A DNA stretch of 64,000 bases from the NCBI GenBank assembly GCA_014377015.1, contig JACMQL010000047.1:17105-81104 (forward strand), in the 5' to 3' direction. Both the position numbers and the translations under genes were made by a program. Numbering within the stretch: the stretch's first letter is position 1; each line of letters opens with the position of its first letter. The stretch is from Actinomycetota bacterium (lineage in GTDB: Bacteria > Actinomycetota > Actinomycetes > Nanopelagicales > Nanopelagicaceae). The notes beneath the pieces were generated by a model. It had not been told where the DNA came from. It ran no database searches and saw nothing but the letters and a program-made list of their open reading frames with translations. Shown piece after piece: positions 28,220 through 38,780 of the stretch.

Positions 28220-29752
28220 ATGCTTCAGTCACATATGAGCAAAAGAAAAAAACTGCTAGCCGCAGCCGTCACGGCCGGACTAGTGCTATCCATCACTTCA
28301 ACTGTTGGCGTTGCACAAGGTGCAGCGAAGACGAACCTCGTAGTGGCATCCACTCAAGGTATTCCTCAACTCAACCCAATTATCCGTACCTTTGCATTTG
28401 AAGAGTCGCTTTTCCCACTTTTGTGGTCAGGTCTCTCAAAGTGGAAATCAACCGGAGCAGTCGGACCAGATCTAGCAAAATCATGGAAGGCGAATGCCGC
28501 GGCAACGCAGTGGACATTTAATCTTCGCAGTAACGCCAAGTTCTCTGATGGAAGCCCATTGGATTCAAAGGCAGTAAAGGCAGTTTTTGACTACGCACTC
28601 GAAGATAAGACCGTTACTCAGGAGCGCAACAAGATCAAGATGATTTCCAAAGTCACCGCATCTGGCGACAAGGTTATTTTTGATCTCAGCACACCTAACG
28701 CGCTCTTCCCAGAGGCAATCGCATGGATCAAGATGATCAAGGTAAGCGAAGTTGCAAAGTTCAACGTTAATCCGAGTACGTCTGGACCATACAAGGTCAA
28801 GTCGTTCAGCCCTAACGTTTCACTTGAAATGGTTTCTAACCCTAGTTATTTCGGCATCAAGTCAAAGATCACCTCAATTAAGTTCGTGAAGGCATCTGAC
28901 CCAACTGCTGCAGTGACATCACTTCGCTCTGGCGATATTGATTTCCTCTATCAATTGCCTTTGGCAGATGCAGCACCATTGAAGAAGGACAAGAAACTTC
29001 AGCTTGTAAAGGCCAAGGTTTCATCTGTTTCTGTTACATGGGAATACGACATGAAGTCAGCTCCATTCAATGACTTGCGCGTACGTCAAGCCGTTGCATA
29101 TGCAACTGACCGTGCTGCAATCTTGAAGTCTGCCTATTATGGCTTCGGCGCAGTATCCGCATACAACACCATCGTTCCTGATAAGAGCGAATGGCAGTGC
29201 GGTACTGCAGGTGGACTTACCAAGTACACCTACGATCTTGCAAAGGCAAAGGCACTTTTTGCTGCAGCAGGCGTCACTGGCTTCACATGGTGGGGCGTTT
29301 CAGGTGCGCTACCTGAGTTCGATGCGATGGGACAGGTACTACAAGCATCACTCAAGTCGATCGGAATCACGATGAAGATTGAGAACAACGAAGTTGGAAC
29401 ATGGGCAGGAAAGTTCTACCCAGCCGGAAAGACCTACCCAGGTCTTTTGCTTCCTAACTATCAATCAGTACCTGGCGAGCCAGCATTCTCAATGAACTTC
29501 CTTCTAACGGGACGCGCAGAGAGTAACTGGGAGAGCAAGGCATACGACGCTCAATACACCAAGGCAATCGGAACGCTGGACAAGAGCGCTCGTAAGGCTG
29601 CCTGGTGCAAGGCAATGTTGATGGAAAACCAAGAGCTTCCACTTATCACCCCATTCGTATTTGACGTTCTGCACGCATCACGCGCAAACGTAAAGGGTGC
29701 TTGGGTTGAGGCCGGTGGACAGATTCACCTGGAGGATGTCCGCATTATCTAA
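28220..29752 (+). CDS. ABC transporter substrate-binding protein, family 5 (SBP_bac_5)
   Basis: Signal peptide; NLVVASTQGIPQLNPIIRTFAFEESLFPLLWSGLSKW...KSWKANAAATQWTFNLRSNAKFSDGSPLDSKAVKAVFDY. Confidence 0.92.
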   Translation: MLQSHMSKRKKLLAAAVTAGLVLSITSTVGVAQGAAKTNLVVASTQGIPQLNPIIRTFAFEESLFPLLWSGLSKWKSTGAVGPDLAKSWKANAAATQWTFNLRSNAKFSDGSPLDSKAVKAVFDYALEDKTVTQERNKIKMISKVTASGDKVIFDLSTPNALFPEAIAWIKMIKVSEVAKFNVNPSTSGPYKVKSFSPNVSLEMVSNPSYFGIKSKITSIKFVKASDPTAAVTSLRSGDIDFLYQLPLADAAPLKKDKKLQLVKAKVSSVSVTWEYDMKSAPFNDLRVRQAVAYATDRAAILKSAYYGFGAVSAYNTIVPDKSEWQCGTAGGLTKYTYDLAKAKALFAAAGVTGFTWWGVSGALPEFDAMGQVLQASLKSIGITMKIENNEVGTWAGKFYPAGKTYPGLLLPNYQSVPGEPAFSMNFLLTGRAESNWESKAYDAQYTKAIGTLDKSARKAAWCKAMLMENQELPLITPFVFDVLHASRANVKGAWVEAGGQIHLEDVRII

Positions 29753-29807
29753 ATCAGTAAAGAAGTAAATAGACCGACCATGTACGTGAGAGGAATGAAG
29801 GAGTTGT

Positions 29808-30779
29808 ATGCGGAAGTTTTTAATCCGACGAGCTGCATCAAGCGCGATCGTTCTAGCAATGAGCGTTGTCTTGGTCTTCGTCTCGATTCGACTTCTGCCA
29901 GGAGATCCGGTGCTCGCAAAACTTGGAGCAGCGACTGAAGTAACTCCGGAAGCCTTAAAGGCGTTGCGCGAGGAGGCGGGCTTAAACCGCCCCCTCCTCG
30001 CGCAACTCTTCTCATGGATTTGGAATGCTTTGCATGGAGATCTAGGAAGTTCGTATCACTCGCAATTACCAGTTGCTCAATTGGTGAGCGAACGAATTCC
30101 TGTAACGCTCGAGCTAACCTTCTTCATCATTCTTATCGCGATAATTTTCGCCCTTATCTTGGCGCCACTTTCAACACATCGTCCAGGTGGTCGGGTTGAT
30201 CGCATCATTGGATACGGAACCTCGATGGGATTATCCGTCCCTGGTTTCGTTATTGGAATTATTCTGATTCTTGTCTTCTCACTTCGACTCGCGTGGCTGC
30301 CTTCGCGCGGGTATGTGCCATTTACTGAAGACCCCGTAGAGAATCTCAAACTTATGATTTTGCCGGCGATTACTGGCGGTCTCACGGCGACGCCTTACCT
30401 GGTGCGTTATTTGCGCGCCTCCATGTTAGAAATTAAGCAATCCTCTTTCGTGCGTACCGCCGAAGGAAAAGGATTGTCAGATCGAAGAATTCTGTTTCGC
30501 CACATTTTGCCTAACTCTCTTGTGCCTACATTGACGATGTTGGGTTTGATCGTGGGATACACACTGAGTGGCGTTCTAGTTATTGAGTATATGTTTGGCT
30601 TACCTGGCATTGGCTCGCTGGCGATTGAGAGTGCAACCAAACGAGATTACGCAATGATCCAAGGGGTATCTTTAACAATCATCGCCTCATTTATTCTCAC
30701 CACTTTCTTATTCGACATTTTGTGCGGGCTCGTGGATCCTCGTCTGCGTCTGGACAAAGGGGAGAAGAGTGAAGTTTAA
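29808..30779 (+). CDS. ABC transporter permease, DppB-type
   Basis: MRKFLIRRAASSAIVLAMSVVLVFVSIRLLPGDPV; HILPNSLVPTLTMLGLIVGYTLSGVLVIEYMFGLPGIG. Confidence 0.94.
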   Translation: MRKFLIRRAASSAIVLAMSVVLVFVSIRLLPGDPVLAKLGAATEVTPEALKALREEAGLNRPLLAQLFSWIWNALHGDLGSSYHSQLPVAQLVSERIPVTLELTFFIILIAIIFALILAPLSTHRPGGRVDRIIGYGTSMGLSVPGFVIGIILILVFSLRLAWLPSRGYVPFTEDPVENLKLMILPAITGGLTATPYLVRYLRASMLEIKQSSFVRTAEGKGLSDRRILFRHILPNSLVPTLTMLGLIVGYTLSGVLVIEYMFGLPGIGSLAIESATKRDYAMIQGVSLTIIASFILTTFLFDILCGLVDPRLRLDKGEKSEV

Positions 30780-31581
30780 AGACCGCTTCTCCTTCTCCGG
30801 CACTCTCATCATTCTTATTTTGGGAGTCTGTCTAGCTTGCCCATGGGTCGCGCCATACGATCCGTACGCAATTGGTGGCGATATTCCATTCGCTGGTCCA
30901 AGCAAAGCACACTGGTTTGGTACTGATGATTTAGGACGTGATTTGTTGTCACGAATCTTGTATGGCGGCCGTATCTCAATTCTCATTGCAATCTCCGCAA
31001 CTCTTATTGCTCTGATCATCGGAACTCTCTGGGGGGTGACTGCTGGAGTGCGACGCGGATGGATTGATGAGTTCTTGATGCGAACCGCGGATGCGATGAT
31101 GGCGATTCCACAGATTCTCTTTGCTCTCATTGCACTATCTGCCGTAGGAGCAAGTGTTTATTCCGTCCCAGTGGTGGTGGGAGTGCTGCTCTCTCCGACC
31201 ACGGCGCGTATGGCGCGAAGTGCCGTGGTTGCCGAACTCAATGCAGATTACGTAGTGGCTGCAACGGCGAGTGGCGTGAAGCGCTCCAGACTCATCATGT
31301 CGGAAGTTATGCCAAATATTGCACCTCAACTCCTTGTTCAATTGAGCATTAACGCGGCCGCAGCCGTGATGCTGGAGGCAACATTGAGTTTCATCGGTTT
31401 GGGTATTCAGCCCCCAGATGCGTCATGGGGAACATTGATGTTGCAGGGGTATGCAAAAATTTGGAACACTTACTGGTTCGTTGCATTTCCTGCTTTAGCA
31501 GTAACAATTACCATCCTTGCCTTTAACGCTTATGGGGAGAGAATTCGAGTTTCACTTGATTCACGGCGGTCATCTTCATGA
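30769..31581 (+). CDS. ABC transporter permease, DppC-type
   Basis: WFGTDDLGRDLLSRILYGGRISI; MPNIAPQLLVQLSINAAAAVMLEATLSFIGLGIQPPDASWGTLM. Confidence 0.94.
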   Translation: MKFKDRFSFSGTLIILILGVCLACPWVAPYDPYAIGGDIPFAGPSKAHWFGTDDLGRDLLSRILYGGRISILIAISATLIALIIGTLWGVTAGVRRGWIDEFLMRTADAMMAIPQILFALIALSAVGASVYSVPVVVGVLLSPTTARMARSAVVAELNADYVVAATASGVKRSRLIMSEVMPNIAPQLLVQLSINAAAAVMLEATLSFIGLGIQPPDASWGTLMLQGYAKIWNTYWFVAFPALAVTITILAFNAYGERIRVSLDSRRSSS

Positions 31582-32567
31582 CGAAAGTTTTGAGTGTAAA
31601 GAATCTTTCAATTTCAGTTCCGTCTTCACAGGGGCGCGCGACGGTTGTAGATGACCTTTCATTCGCCATTGAAGCGGGCAAGAAGGTGGGGCTGGTAGGA
31701 GAATCAGGAAGCGGCAAATCGCTCACGGCACTTGCGTTGATGCGACTCATCAAGAGTCCAGTTCAAATTGATGCTGGCCAAATCTTCCTTGGTGATCGCA
31801 ATGTCTTGAGCATGGACATGCAGGATTTTCGCCATATTCGTGGCAACGAAATTTCGATGATTTACCAAGATCCTATGTCAGCGTTAAATCCGATTATGCG
31901 CGTGGGCCAGCAGATCGTAGAGAGCATTCAGTTGCAGTCAAATGCTACCGGTAGGCAGGCCCGCGCTATAGCGGTGGACCATTTGGCAAGTGTGGGAATT
32001 CCTGAACCAGAACGTCGCTTTGATTCTTACCCTTTCGAAATGTCAGGTGGAATGCTGCAAAGAGTAGTGATAGCCATAGCACTTAGCGGAGAGCCCAAAG
32101 TCCTGATCGCGGATGAGGCGACAACAGCTCTTGATGTGACAACGCAAGATCGAGTTCTGACGTTGATTGACAAGTTAGCCGCTGAACGTGGACTTTCGGT
32201 TCTGCTGATTACACATGATCTAGGGGTCGCCGCTCAATTCAGCGATGACATATTGGTGATGTATGCGGGCAAGTTGGTGGAGTGCGGTTCGGTAAATCAG
32301 ATTTTTTCTCAACCAGTGCATCCATATACCAAAGCGCTGTTGGATTCGCGTTGCGACTACACAATCGACATCACCAAGCCCATCAAGTCGATTGCGGGCC
32401 AGCCTCCTCGACCCGACAATCGTCCGAGCGGTTGCGTTTTCTCTCCCCGTTGTGAACATGCACAACCACAATGCAGCGCCTCTGTACCGCCGCTTGAATT
32501 TATCCAGGATCGGTACACCGCATGCTTTCGCGCCGAGGATCTTTTCCATATTGGGCAGGTGAACTAA
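31578..32567 (+). CDS. ABC transporter ATP-binding protein, DppD-type
   Basis: GESGSGKS, MSGGMLQRVVIAIAL, LIADEATTALDVT, C-terminal oligopeptide/dipeptide signature CVFSPRCEHA. Confidence 0.95.
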   Translation: MTKVLSVKNLSISVPSSQGRATVVDDLSFAIEAGKKVGLVGESGSGKSLTALALMRLIKSPVQIDAGQIFLGDRNVLSMDMQDFRHIRGNEISMIYQDPMSALNPIMRVGQQIVESIQLQSNATGRQARAIAVDHLASVGIPEPERRFDSYPFEMSGGMLQRVVIAIALSGEPKVLIADEATTALDVTTQDRVLTLIDKLAAERGLSVLLITHDLGVAAQFSDDILVMYAGKLVECGSVNQIFSQPVHPYTKALLDSRCDYTIDITKPIKSIAGQPPRPDNRPSGCVFSPRCEHAQPQCSASVPPLEFIQDRYTACFRAEDLFHIGQVN

Positions 32568-33545
32568 ATGTCGAGCCATTCTGAAATCGTTGCCTCTGCC
32601 AATGGAGTCAGCCGAATCTTTCGATCGAAAACTGGCGAAGTCCGTGCCCTCGATAATGTCTCTTTCACGCTAAGTAAGGGTAAGACACTTGCGCTAGTTG
32701 GGGAATCTGGAAGTGGAAAAACTACTGCTGCACGTATTCTTTTAGGCCTTGATAATCCCAATTCTGGCATCGTGGAGATTCTTGGAAGAGTGCTCGGAAG
32801 CCTGAAGCATGAAGAAATGCGTTTGCTCCGCCGCGAAATTCAAGTTGTGCAGCAAGATCCATTTAGCCAACTCAATCGGCGACATTCTGTCGAGCGCATC
32901 GTCTCTGGTCCGCTTATGGCTTTTGGTGTTGGCGATAAGGAGTCGCGTCGAACCCAAGTTATTGCACTTTTAGAGGCGGTGGGCTTGGAGAAGGAACACC
33001 TGAAGCGCCGCCCGCATGAACTTTCTGGCGGTCAGTGCCAGCGCGTGGCTATTGCGCGCGCGTTGGCGCTGGATCCAAAGATTGTGGTGCTAGATGAGGC
33101 GGTCTCGGCGCTTGACGTGTCAGTACGCGCTCAAGTTCTCAATCTTCTACGCAAGCTTCAGCAAGAGCGCGGCCTGACATACCTTTTCATCACGCATGAT
33201 CTTGGAGTCGCCCACTATATGGCGGATGAAATAGCTGTCATGTTCCGTGGCAGGATTGTTGAGCGTGGAAGTCGCGAAGATGTTTTTGAGAATTCCCGTC
33301 ATCATTACACGGTCGGACTTTTGTCATCTGTACCGCTGGCTACGCCCACCCTCAGTAAGGCGATTCGCGACCAAGTTCAATCGCTACCCAGTCCCGGTGA
33401 AGGAGATGCCTGTCTTTACCGTACGCGATGCACAGTTGGATTGACCCGCGAAGATTGCAAGTCCACGTCACTCGTGATAACTCAAGGCACGTCAACACAC
33501 TCATGGCTTTGCCATTCCCCGGTACAAGATTCAATTCCTGCGTAG
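32568..33545 (+). CDS. ABC transporter ATP-binding protein, DppF-type
   Basis: GESGSGKTTAARILLGL, LSGGQCQRVAIARALALDPKIVVLDEAVSALDVSV. Confidence 0.95.
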   Translation: MSSHSEIVASANGVSRIFRSKTGEVRALDNVSFTLSKGKTLALVGESGSGKTTAARILLGLDNPNSGIVEILGRVLGSLKHEEMRLLRREIQVVQQDPFSQLNRRHSVERIVSGPLMAFGVGDKESRRTQVIALLEAVGLEKEHLKRRPHELSGGQCQRVAIARALALDPKIVVLDEAVSALDVSVRAQVLNLLRKLQQERGLTYLFITHDLGVAHYMADEIAVMFRGRIVERGSREDVFENSRHHYTVGLLSSVPLATPTLSKAIRDQVQSLPSPGEGDACLYRTRCTVGLTREDCKSTSLVITQGTSTHSWLCHSPVQDSIPA

Positions 33546-33591
33546 CACCATCAGCTGGAAAAAACGATTTACTAAAAAGGAGGCAACGCGC

Positions 33592-34434
33592 ATGAGCACA
33601 TCAACTCTCCCTGTAGTGGTTGTAACTGGAGCGGCATCTGGGATTGGACGCGGAATCGCGTTGCGGCTTGCGCAGGATTACCAAGTGGTGCTGGTTGATC
33701 TCAACCCAACCACGCTTCCTAACGTCGAGAAGGAAATCAACGATGCGGGTGGTCTCGCTTTCAAGTCGTTAGGTGATGTAGGAAAGAGAGACACGCATCA
33801 TCGCGCTCGTGCCCTTGCCGAAGAGAAGGGGCTTTTGGCTGCCTGGGTCAATTGCGCGGGTTGGACCCGCGGCGCTCCACTTCACGACTTTCCCAATGAT
33901 CCTGCTGTGCTTGAAGAACTCATCTCTGCCAACCAAATCGGCACCTTTTGGGGATGCGCCGAAGCAGTCAATGCCTTCGTTTCAAAGAAAACCAAAGGCG
34001 CGATTGTAAACATTTCATCCGTTCACGGTCGCCGGGCCTGGCCAGATCATGCGGTATACGAGATGACGAAAGCGGCGGTCGATGCACTCACTCGAAATGT
34101 GGCGGTTGCTTACGGACCTTTCGGAATTCGATGTAACGCAGTGGCACCGGGTGCAATCATGACTCCTGCCTTAGCGCAAAGTTTTATAGATGCGCCAGAT
34201 GCAAGAGAGCGGCGCCAATCTCTTGAGTTGCTTACGCCGCTCAAACGGATTGGTGAGCCAAGTGAGATAGCCGAAGTCGTGGCCTTTTTGCTCTCCGAAA
34301 AGGCGTCATATGTCTCGGGACAAAGTGTTGGTGCCGAAGGCGGTTGGACTTCCGCTCTAGGTGTCCCTGCGATTGATGCAAGGCTGGCAGAACAGTACGG
34401 CCTTGATCCTGCAACAGGTCTTCCGCAGGACTGA
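33592..34434 (+). CDS. SDR-family oxidoreductase
   Basis: VVVTGAASGIGRGIALRL, WVNCAG, VYEMTKAAVDALT; AGGAGG upstream. Confidence 0.93.
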   Translation: MSTSTLPVVVVTGAASGIGRGIALRLAQDYQVVLVDLNPTTLPNVEKEINDAGGLAFKSLGDVGKRDTHHRARALAEEKGLLAAWVNCAGWTRGAPLHDFPNDPAVLEELISANQIGTFWGCAEAVNAFVSKKTKGAIVNISSVHGRRAWPDHAVYEMTKAAVDALTRNVAVAYGPFGIRCNAVAPGAIMTPALAQSFIDAPDARERRQSLELLTPLKRIGEPSEIAEVVAFLLSEKASYVSGQSVGAEGGWTSALGVPAIDARLAEQYGLDPATGLPQD

Positions 34435-34438
34435 GCGC

Positions 34439-35524
34439 ATGACACAACTTGGTCCAAGAGATCCTTTCATCCGCCGCGCGGTCGGCCATTTTGGTCGGGT
34501 CGCGCTTTGGGAAGGTCACGAAATTGTAGAAATGTCATCGCCGCATATTCATCTAAAAATCAGTTTAAGTAGGGGCGCCGAGATTCTGGAAATGCGCTCG
34601 CGCCGACTCGACATGGATATTCTTTGGCACGGTCATGAGGACATTGTCCGGCACCGACCTGCAACGCAGACATCTGCGCCGTCTATCGGTAACTTCTTGG
34701 ATCATTTTTCGGGTGGATGGCAAGAGGTTTTGCCGACGGCTCAATACCCAGTGGAATACAAGGCGGCGCCGATCGGTGCACACGGGGAGGTAGCCATGCT
34801 CTCGTGGAATTACAGGGTCATCAGCGATGAGTCTGATTCCATTTCGGTTGAGTTCTTTGTGGACTTACGACGCTTCCCGTTGCGATTAACTCGGCGCATG
34901 ACCCTCACTGACGGTGTATTAAGAATGGATGAATCGGTCGAAAACCTCAGCGCTGAAATGATTGAATTTCAGTGGGGACATCATCTGGTTTTGGGAGGGC
35001 CATTTGTCGACCCAGGGATGGAAATGATCGTCAATACGGGAGAGCGGATCGAGATCCCAAGTTATCCCTCACCTACATATAGATACAAAGTAGAAACTGA
35101 ATCCACATGGCCGAGCGCCTATCTGGCTGATGGGAGCCTTGCAGATGTCAGCATCGTTGGAGAAACAGATGGCACGGATGGTCATTTGATACTTGGTCCG
35201 ATGAGCGACACGACAGTAATTTTCCGTAACCATAAATTCGAAACAGATGTGAAAATCGCCTGGGATATGAAAGTATTTCCCTATTGCTGGATCTGGATGG
35301 TGCTCGGAGGCATTCCCCAGTGGCCGTTGTGGGGAAGAGATCGTCTGGTGACTCTCGAACCTTTCTCGTCTCCGGTTATTTCCTTGACCGATGCCATCGC
35401 GCAAGGCAGTGCCTTGAAGTTGAATCCCAAAGAGAAAATGCGAACATGGGTCCTCTGCGAGATTTCTGCTTTTTCTGACTCAATTGAATCGATCTCAACT
35501 AAGAATGGTGTGAAAAGTGAGTAA
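34439..35524 (+). CDS. Aldose-1-epimerase-like (galactose-mutarotase fold) protein
   Basis: FLDHFSGGWQEVLPTAQYPVEYKAAPIGAHGEVAMLSWNYRVI...FQWGHHLVLGGPF...WIWMVLGGIPQWPLWGRDRLVTLEP; paralog at 50027; start set at ATG 34439. Confidence 0.75.
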   Translation: MTQLGPRDPFIRRAVGHFGRVALWEGHEIVEMSSPHIHLKISLSRGAEILEMRSRRLDMDILWHGHEDIVRHRPATQTSAPSIGNFLDHFSGGWQEVLPTAQYPVEYKAAPIGAHGEVAMLSWNYRVISDESDSISVEFFVDLRRFPLRLTRRMTLTDGVLRMDESVENLSAEMIEFQWGHHLVLGGPFVDPGMEMIVNTGERIEIPSYPSPTYRYKVETESTWPSAYLADGSLADVSIVGETDGTDGHLILGPMSDTTVIFRNHKFETDVKIAWDMKVFPYCWIWMVLGGIPQWPLWGRDRLVTLEPFSSPVISLTDAIAQGSALKLNPKEKMRTWVLCEISAFSDSIESISTKNGVKSE

Positions 35525-36428
35525 CTTCAAAAACCTCCATGGCGTTTTGCCGGTACTGCATACGCCATTTGATGAGCAGGAAGAAATCGATCGCCCAATT
35601 CTTCACAAGGAAATTGCATGGCTGCACGGTCTTGGCGTGGACGGTGTCACGACAGGGATGGTCACTGAAATTCTCAAACTTTCACCAGCCGAGCGAATGT
35701 CCCTCCATGAAATAATTGCAGAATCATCAGTGCCACTTGGTCTCATCACCGTGCTGAGCGCTGGGGCAGAGTCGACGAAGCAGGCGATTGCCTACGCAAA
35801 ACATGCTCAATCAATCCAAGCCGACGCGGTCATGGTAAACCCGCCTTTGAGCACGTCGCTGAGCGAAAATGATCTGTATGGCTATTATGCAGCCATATTT
35901 AACGCAACTGATATTCCACTGATTGTGCAGGATGCGTCAGGTTATGTAGGACGCCCTGTCTCATTAGAACTTCAAGTAAAACTCCTTAATGACTTTGGCT
36001 CACGTATTTACTTTAAGCCAGAAGCCGTTCCGATTGGTCCGCGATTGTCACTCTTCCTTGAAGCTACCAACGGACAAGCGCGCGTCTTGGAAGGATCCGG
36101 TGGCGGGGCTTTGATTGACACCCATCAGCGCGGAGTCGTAGGAACTATGCCAGGCGCCGATAATGCATGGGCATTAGTCGCTCTGTGGCGGGCCCTTGAA
36201 GCGGGCAACTTCGATCTTGCAGATCGAATCAGCGGCCCCTTGGTAAATATCATCGCACTTGAGTTTTCGCTCGACGCCTACTTGGCAATTGAGAAGTACT
36301 TTATGAGAAAACAAGGTATTTTTATCAATGAGATTGTCCGCCAACCTTTCGGATTTAGATTGGACGAGAAAACTAAATTGCGGTTGGACCGTCTCTTTGA
36401 TCTGCTTCACGCAAGCGTCTATAACTAG
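35517..36428 (+). CDS. DapA/NanA-family (class I, Schiff-base) lyase or synthase
   Basis: NLHGVLPVLHTPFDEQEEIDRPILHKEIAWLHGLGVDGVTTGMVTEILKLSPAER; YFKPEAVPIGPRL presumptive Schiff-base Lys. Confidence 0.88.
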   Translation: MSNFKNLHGVLPVLHTPFDEQEEIDRPILHKEIAWLHGLGVDGVTTGMVTEILKLSPAERMSLHEIIAESSVPLGLITVLSAGAESTKQAIAYAKHAQSIQADAVMVNPPLSTSLSENDLYGYYAAIFNATDIPLIVQDASGYVGRPVSLELQVKLLNDFGSRIYFKPEAVPIGPRLSLFLEATNGQARVLEGSGGGALIDTHQRGVVGTMPGADNAWALVALWRALEAGNFDLADRISGPLVNIIALEFSLDAYLAIEKYFMRKQGIFINEIVRQPFGFRLDEKTKLRLDRLFDLLHASVYN

Positions 36429-36478
36429 CAAATCCAAACTGAAACCAGCTGCAAGCGAAGAATAGAAACTAGGAGATT

Positions 36479-37243
36479 TTGTTAATGAGCGAGACCCTCA
36501 CGGATTTCAAGGATCAAGTTGTTGTCATCTCAGGCGCTGCGCAAGGAATCGGGTTGGCGGCGGCCAAACTTATTCACGGGCGCGGCGGACAGGTTGTCCT
36601 GCTCGATGTTCTGGTTGAGAAACTTCAGCACGTCAAGGTCGAACTCTCCTTGGAGGCTGATCAAGTTCATCAAATTGACGTCGGTGATCCTGAGTCAGTA
36701 AGGAATACGATTGCCGAAATTGAAAAATGCTACGGTCAGATTCATGCACTCATCAATACAGCTGGAATTGTTGGTCCAACTAATGTCGGAACTGAACTTA
36801 TTGATTGGACAGATTTTGAGCGCACGGTGCGTATCAACCTATTCGGAACGATTTGGCTGACTCAAGCCGTGTTGCCACTTATGAAAGAGAAGAAATATGG
36901 ACGCATCGTCCACGTGACTTCTATTGCAGGCAAAGAAGGAAATCCGGGCATGTCTCCATACAACACCTCCAAGTCAGGGATGATTGGCTTTGTAAAGGGA
37001 GTCGCCAAAGAGGTCGCCCCATTGGGTATCACCGTAAACGCACTTGCTCCAGCGGTAATCAGCACTCCGATGAATGCCAACACCAGCGATGAAACGCTGA
37101 AGTACATGATTTCGCGGATTCCCATGGGACGAGTGGGCGAGGCTGAAGAGGTTGCAGAGATGCTTGCCTTCATTGCATCGAAGGCATGTTCCTACACAAC
37201 TGGCTTCACGTTCGATACCTCTGGTGGCAGAGCTACGTATTAA
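36479..37243 (+). CDS. SDR-family oxidoreductase
   Basis: VVISGAAQGIGLAAAKLI, INTAGIVGP, YNTSKSGMIGFVKGVAKEVAPLGITVNALAPA; start may be 36485. Confidence 0.92.
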   Translation: MLMSETLTDFKDQVVVISGAAQGIGLAAAKLIHGRGGQVVLLDVLVEKLQHVKVELSLEADQVHQIDVGDPESVRNTIAEIEKCYGQIHALINTAGIVGPTNVGTELIDWTDFERTVRINLFGTIWLTQAVLPLMKEKKYGRIVHVTSIAGKEGNPGMSPYNTSKSGMIGFVKGVAKEVAPLGITVNALAPAVISTPMNANTSDETLKYMISRIPMGRVGEAEEVAEMLAFIASKACSYTTGFTFDTSGGRATY

Positions 37244-37277
37244 TTTGTATTTCTCGCACTTCGAAGAAAGGAAGACG

Positions 37278-38075
37278 ATGTCCAACCGAACCATTCAACA
37301 ATTGTTGGATATGCATGGGAAAGTCGCGATCGTGACAGGTGGCGGAACTCACTTAGGTAGGGCGATGACGGAATCTCTTGCCGAACTCGGGGCGGTTGTG
37401 CATATCGCATCTCGTCGTGTGGATTTGTGTGAAGAAACCGCGATAGAGATGCGCTCCCGCGGCTTGCAGGTTCATGCCCACGGATGTGATGCGACGAAAG
37501 AGGATCAAGTAAGACAACTCGTTGAAAATGTCTTTGCGCAATCCGGGCGACTTGATGTAATGGTGGCAAATGCTGGTGGAAATTCGACAACCTCACATCC
37601 ACCTCATGCCAGCCTGGCTGAATTTCGCAATACTTTCGAATTGAATGTGGTGTCGACATTCATCAGCGCCCAAGAGGCAGCCAAAGTTATGATTCCGCAA
37701 GGCAAGGGCGCGATCGTTACGATCGGTTCGATCGCTTCACGCCTGGCGATGGATCCGCGAATTTATGAGTCAACTTCTTTTATGCGATCAGGTGCGCCGT
37801 ACATAACAGCTAAGGCCGCTGTTCTCAACCTGACTCGAGCGCTGGCAGCTGAATTTAGTCCTCATGGGGTGCGTGTTAATTGCATTTCTCCCGGTCAGAT
37901 TCCTAACGATGAGACCGACAAAGATCAAGTGGAAATATTTAGAAAGATGAATGCCTTTCATCGCACCGGGCTCGCGGAAGATCTCAAAGGTGCGGTTGCT
38001 CTACTTGCAACTGATGCGGGTGCGTGGATAACCGGACAAGAAGTGTTAGTCGATGGCGGCTGGTCAATATGGTAA
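37278..38075 (+). CDS. SDR-family oxidoreductase
   Basis: VAIVTGGGTHLGRAMTESLAELGAVVHIASRRVD, VANAGGNST, YITAKAAVLNLTRALAAEFSPHGVRVNCISPGQ; start set at ATG 37278. Confidence 0.92.
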   Translation: MSNRTIQQLLDMHGKVAIVTGGGTHLGRAMTESLAELGAVVHIASRRVDLCEETAIEMRSRGLQVHAHGCDATKEDQVRQLVENVFAQSGRLDVMVANAGGNSTTSHPPHASLAEFRNTFELNVVSTFISAQEAAKVMIPQGKGAIVTIGSIASRLAMDPRIYESTSFMRSGAPYITAKAAVLNLTRALAAEFSPHGVRVNCISPGQIPNDETDKDQVEIFRKMNAFHRTGLAEDLKGAVALLATDAGAWITGQEVLVDGGWSIW

Positions 38076-38773
38076 GCAAATTTGATTCAAGTCGAGCCGA
38101 CTGGAGTGCCTGGCGGGCAAGTCGGGTCGAAGGCGCCAAGAGCCCGCTGGGCAAGTTAGCCCTTGTACAAACGACATGGCTGCCCGAGGACGCAATATTC
38201 GATCCCAGAAAAGCAACCTTGGACCAGCCAACAACAGTTACAGCAACAGAGATTGAAAGAAGAGACTTCGACGGGAATTTGCTGGCGCATGGTTATCGGC
38301 TATGGGATTCCAACTCTGAGGCAATCCAGAATTTTATCGGAATAGAAACATTTGATTTCGACGCCAAGTGGATTATTGAAGGTAAATTCAAAGCTTACGA
38401 GAACAGCAAGCCAATTGCATTTGAATTCATAAAAGACAATGGTGGAACTCGCGATTTGGCTGTCCCCGGAGTAATCGAGGCCACTATTGAAGGAGTTGAG
38501 TATCGCCTCTTCGCATTTGATGATGATGGGCAATTAATTCTCCCGTTCACTGATCTCACCAACTCTGTGGAAACTTATGAGTCCGGACGATTTCTGCTTG
38601 TGGACCATATCGCTGGAATTGAATATGTAGTCCTGGATTTTAATCGCGCCTTCGCTCCGCCATGTGCTTTTTCAAATCATTTCAACTGCCCGTTGGCTCC
38701 AGCCGGAAACCGGATAGGAATCGCGGTGCGTGCAGGAGAGAAACGGCCACTCTTCAAGAACCAAGTTAAGTAG
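38069..38773 (+). CDS. DUF1684-family protein
   Basis: DWSAWRASRVEGAKSPLGKLALVQTTWL, TYESGRFLLVDHIAGIEYVVLDFNRAFAPPCAFSNHFNCPLAPAGNRIGIAVRAGEK. Confidence 0.82.
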   Translation: MVSKFDSSRADWSAWRASRVEGAKSPLGKLALVQTTWLPEDAIFDPRKATLDQPTTVTATEIERRDFDGNLLAHGYRLWDSNSEAIQNFIGIETFDFDAKWIIEGKFKAYENSKPIAFEFIKDNGGTRDLAVPGVIEATIEGVEYRLFAFDDDGQLILPFTDLTNSVETYESGRFLLVDHIAGIEYVVLDFNRAFAPPCAFSNHFNCPLAPAGNRIGIAVRAGEKRPLFKNQVK

Positions 38774-38780
38774 GTCGGTA

